Position numbers and translations under genes: made by a program. 15,396 nucleotides of DNA, taken from the NCBI GenBank assembly GCA_902772615.1, contig CACYBC010000063.1, positions 1 to 15,396 of the forward strand, given 5' to 3'. This DNA is from an uncultured Ruminococcus sp. (GTDB lineage: Bacteria; Bacillota; Clostridia; Oscillospirales; Ruminococcaceae). This document shows, in pieces, positions 13,042 through 15,396 of this stretch. Each line of letters opens with the position of its first letter. Position 1 is the first letter of the stretch. The notes under the pieces were generated by a model, which saw nothing but the letters and a program-made list of their open reading frames with translations, had not been told where the DNA came from and ran no database searches.

Positions 13042-15396
13042 ATGTACGAAAAGGTAAATGCCAACCGCAACTTCGTCCAGCAGGAAAAGAAGATCGAGAA
13101 GTTTTGGAAAGACAACCGGATCTTCGAGAAGAGCATCGAGGACCGCAAGGACAGCCCGATATACATGTTCTATGACGGGCCTCCCACAGCCAACGGGAAG
13201 CCTCACATAGGCCACGTTCTCACCAGGGTCATAAAGGATATGATCCCCCGCTATCACACGATGAAGGGCGAAAGAGTCCCCCGCAAGGCAGGCTGGGACA
13301 CTCACGGCCTCCCGGTTGAACTTGAGGTGGAAAAGCTTCTCGGTTTCGAAGGCAAGGAAAACATCGAGAAATACGGCATCGCCCCCTTCATTGACAAATG
13401 CAAGGAGAGCGTCTGGAAATACAAGGGGATGTGGGAAGACTTTTCCTCCACCGTCGGGTTCTGGGCTGACATGGATCATCCCTACGTGACCTATGAGAAT
13501 GACTACATCGAGAGCATCTGGTGGTCACTGAAGCAGATCTGGGACAAAGGACTTCTGTACAAGGGCTACCGGATCGTTCCCTACTGCCCCCGTTGCGGGA
13601 CACCTCTGGCGTCACATGAAGTAGCCCAGGGCTACAAGGACGTTACGGAACGCTCAGCTGTTGTCCGCTTCAAATGCAAGGATGATGACGCATATTTCCT
13701 CGCATGGACCACCACCCCCTGGACACTTCCCAGCAACGTGGCGCTCTGCGTTCATCCTGAACTGGACTATGTAAAGGTCAAGGCAGCTGACGGATACACC
13801 TACTGGCTTGCAGAAGGTCAGCTGGAAAGCGTCCTGAAAGAAGGCTGGACCGTTCTGGAGCGCGTAAAGGGCAGGGATCTGGAGCGCAGGGAATATGAAC
13901 CTCTGTACTCATTCCAGAAAGTCGACCGCAAGGGACATTTCGTGACGCTCGCCGATTACGTAACGCTGGGCGAGGGCACCGGCATCGTGCACATCGCTCC
14001 TGCTTTCGGCGAAGACGACTACCAGGTAGGTCTCAAATATGACCTCCCCTTCCTGCAGTATGTTGACTCCAAGGGCGATATGACCGAGCCCACACCCTGG
14101 GCCGGCACCTTTGTGAAGCAGGCTGATCCCCTTATCCTGCAGGATCTGGAAGACAGGCAGCTTCTTTTCTCCGCACCCAAATTCACCCACAGTTATCCTC
14201 ACTGCTGGCGCTGCGGCACCCCTCTCATCTACTATGCCAGGGAATCCTGGTACATAAAGATGACAGAAGTGAGGGATGACCTCCTGCGGAACAACGCCAC
14301 TATAAACTGGATCCCCGCGACCATCGGCGAGAAGCGTTTCGGAAACTGGCTTGAGAACATTCAGGACTGGGCAATCTCCCGCAACAGATACTGGGGCACA
14401 CCTCTTCCGATATGGGAATGCGAGTGCGGACACAAGCACTGCATAGGATCGATAGAAGAGCTCAAGAGCATGTCGGACAACTGCCCGGATGACATTGAAC
14501 TGCATCGCCCCTATGTGGACGATGTCACCATAAAGTGTCCCGTCTGCGGAAAGCCCATGCACCGCGTGGAGGAGGTCATCGACTGTTGGTACGACTCCGG
14601 CGCCATGCCCTTCGCTCAGTACCACTATCCTTTTGAGAACAAGGAGACTTTCGAGTCCACCTTCCCGGCAGACTTCATCTCCGAAGCGGTAGACCAGACA
14701 AGAGGCTGGTTCTACTCTCTGCTCGCCATCTCCACGCTTATCTTCAACAAGGCCCCTTATAAGAACGTCATCGTGCTCGGGCTCGTTCTTGACGAGAACG
14801 GCGAGAAGATGAGCAAATCCAAGGGCAACGCCGTGGACCCGTTCGAGGCTCTTGATGCGTACGGCGCAGACAGCATACGCTGGTACTTCTACGAGAACAG
14901 TGCCCCGTGGCTGCCGAACCGCTTCTATAAGGAGGCCGTTATAGAGGGACAGAGGAAATTCCTCGGCACCTTCTGGAACACCTATGCGTTCTATGTGCTG
15001 TATGCCGATATAGACAGCTTTGATCCTACAAAGTACACCCTTGATCCCTCTTCTCTGAACTCCATGGACAGGTGGCTGCTTTCCCGCCTCAACTCCCTGA
15101 TCAAGGAAGTTGACGCGGACCTCGGCGGATATAAGATCCCCGAAGCGGCCAGGGCCCTGCAGGACTTCACAGATGAGCTTTCCAACTGGTACGTCCGCCG
15201 CTCCAGAGAGCGTTTCTGGGAAGCGGAGATGACACAGAACAAGATCAACGCGTACCTCACCCTTTGGACCGCTCTGGTGACCCTGTCCAAGCTGGCTGCG
15301 CCGATGATCCCCTTCATGACCGAGGAGATCTACCAGAATATCGTGCGCCGCGTGGACAGTTCCGCTCCGGAGAGCATCCACCTGTGTGACTTCCCG
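13042..15396 (+). CDS. ileS: Isoleucyl-tRNA synthetase, type 2 (IleRS2), 5' part
   Basis: The frame stays open for 785 codons to the window edge; about 250 residues of the usual 1030-1040 are missing. The enzyme charges tRNA-Ile. Visible are YDGPPTANGKPHIGHVLTRV (44-63) with the HIGH motif at 55-58, GWDTHGLP (84-91), the CP1 editing region with TTTPWTLPSN, paired cysteines for zinc knuckles at 182/185, 388/391, 460/462/467 and 499/502, and KMSKS at 589-593, followed by the start of the anticodon-binding domain (SNWYVRRSRERFW). The PPTANGKPHIGH and GWDTHGLPVE wording and the early zinc cysteines match the eukaryote-like type 2 form found in many clostridia, not the type 1 form with GWDCHGLP. 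AGGAGG lies 5 nt before the ATG. It is controlled by the T-box just upstream. Confidence 0.96.
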   Translation, partial: MYEKVNANRNFVQQEKKIEKFWKDNRIFEKSIEDRKDSPIYMFYDGPPTANGKPHIGHVLTRVIKDMIPRYHTMKGERVPRKAGWDTHGLPVELEVEKLLGFEGKENIEKYGIAPFIDKCKESVWKYKGMWEDFSSTVGFWADMDHPYVTYENDYIESIWWSLKQIWDKGLLYKGYRIVPYCPRCGTPLASHEVAQGYKDVTERSAVVRFKCKDDDAYFLAWTTTPWTLPSNVALCVHPELDYVKVKAADGYTYWLAEGQLESVLKEGWTVLERVKGRDLERREYEPLYSFQKVDRKGHFVTLADYVTLGEGTGIVHIAPAFGEDDYQVGLKYDLPFLQYVDSKGDMTEPTPWAGTFVKQADPLILQDLEDRQLLFSAPKFTHSYPHCWRCGTPLIYYARESWYIKMTEVRDDLLRNNATINWIPATIGEKRFGNWLENIQDWAISRNRYWGTPLPIWECECGHKHCIGSIEELKSMSDNCPDDIELHRPYVDDVTIKCPVCGKPMHRVEEVIDCWYDSGAMPFAQYHYPFENKETFESTFPADFISEAVDQTRGWFYSLLAISTLIFNKAPYKNVIVLGLVLDENGEKMSKSKGNAVDPFEALDAYGADSIRWYFYENSAPWLPNRFYKEAVIEGQRKFLGTFWNTYAFYVLYADIDSFDPTKYTLDPSSLNSMDRWLLSRLNSLIKEVDADLGGYKIPEAARALQDFTDELSNWYVRRSRERFWEAEMTQNKINAYLTLWTALVTLSKLAAPMIPFMTEEIYQNIVRRVDSSAPESIHLCDFP

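Noticed and set aside
13909..15381. 490-residue open frame on the minus strand opposite ileS
   Set aside because: The plus strand is an unmistakable IleRS. The antisense frame is a long shadow due to codon bias, has no ribosome binding site or recognisable domain, and no homologous wording.
1..15396. CRISPR array, phage genes, toxin-antitoxin or defence genes
   Set aside because: No regularly spaced repeats, nuclease, integrase or small paired genes were found when reading the window.

Overview
The window looks like chromosomal DNA from a moderately GC-rich anaerobic Firmicute, most likely of the Clostridia. The reasons are strong AGGAGG-type ribosome binding sites, sigma-A type -35/-10 promoters (several of extended -10 type), a T-box leader in front of ileS, a clostridial type 2 isoleucyl-tRNA synthetase, BioY, and a stand-alone iron-sulfur protein of the QueG-like type. 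I see no mobile element, CRISPR array, rRNA or tRNA gene.

Layout. Positions 1-238 hold the 3' end of a serine hydrolase gene of the beta-lactamase/class C family, followed by a strong hairpin. On the minus strand a two-gene operon (3441 to 299) encodes glycerate 2-kinase and then an alpha/beta hydrolase fused to about eight membrane segments. On the plus strand a tight three-gene operon (3627-5762) encodes a SRAP-family abasic-site crosslinking protein, the RNA 2',3'-cyclic phosphodiesterase ThpR and a single-domain Old Yellow Enzyme-type flavin oxidoreductase, closed by a terminator. Next come a 616-residue cytosolic esterase-like hydrolase (6014-7864), a convergent iron-sulfur protein (8757-7945) and a type B carboxylesterase (9008-10648). 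The last two genes share a divergent promoter region that contains a 14-bp perfect palindrome.

After 10.7 kb come a 5'-truncated histidinol-phosphatase remnant (minus), the biotin transporter subunit gene bioY (plus), and a class II aldolase (minus) with two tandem 9-bp palindromes just downstream of its promoter. A divergent promoter then drives a T-box riboswitch and the first 785 codons of ileS, which runs off the window.

Functionally this is an accessory metabolic stretch: four unrelated hydrolases or esterases within 10.7 kb, glycerate phosphorylation, flavin and Fe-S redox proteins and biotin uptake, next to a housekeeping synthetase gene. The parts most worth checking are the membrane-fused hydrolase operon, the two-half 616-residue hydrolase, the SRAP-ThpR operon, the tandem operator of the aldolase, and the unusual antiterminator bulge of the T-box. 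I found no clear novel defence or mobile system.
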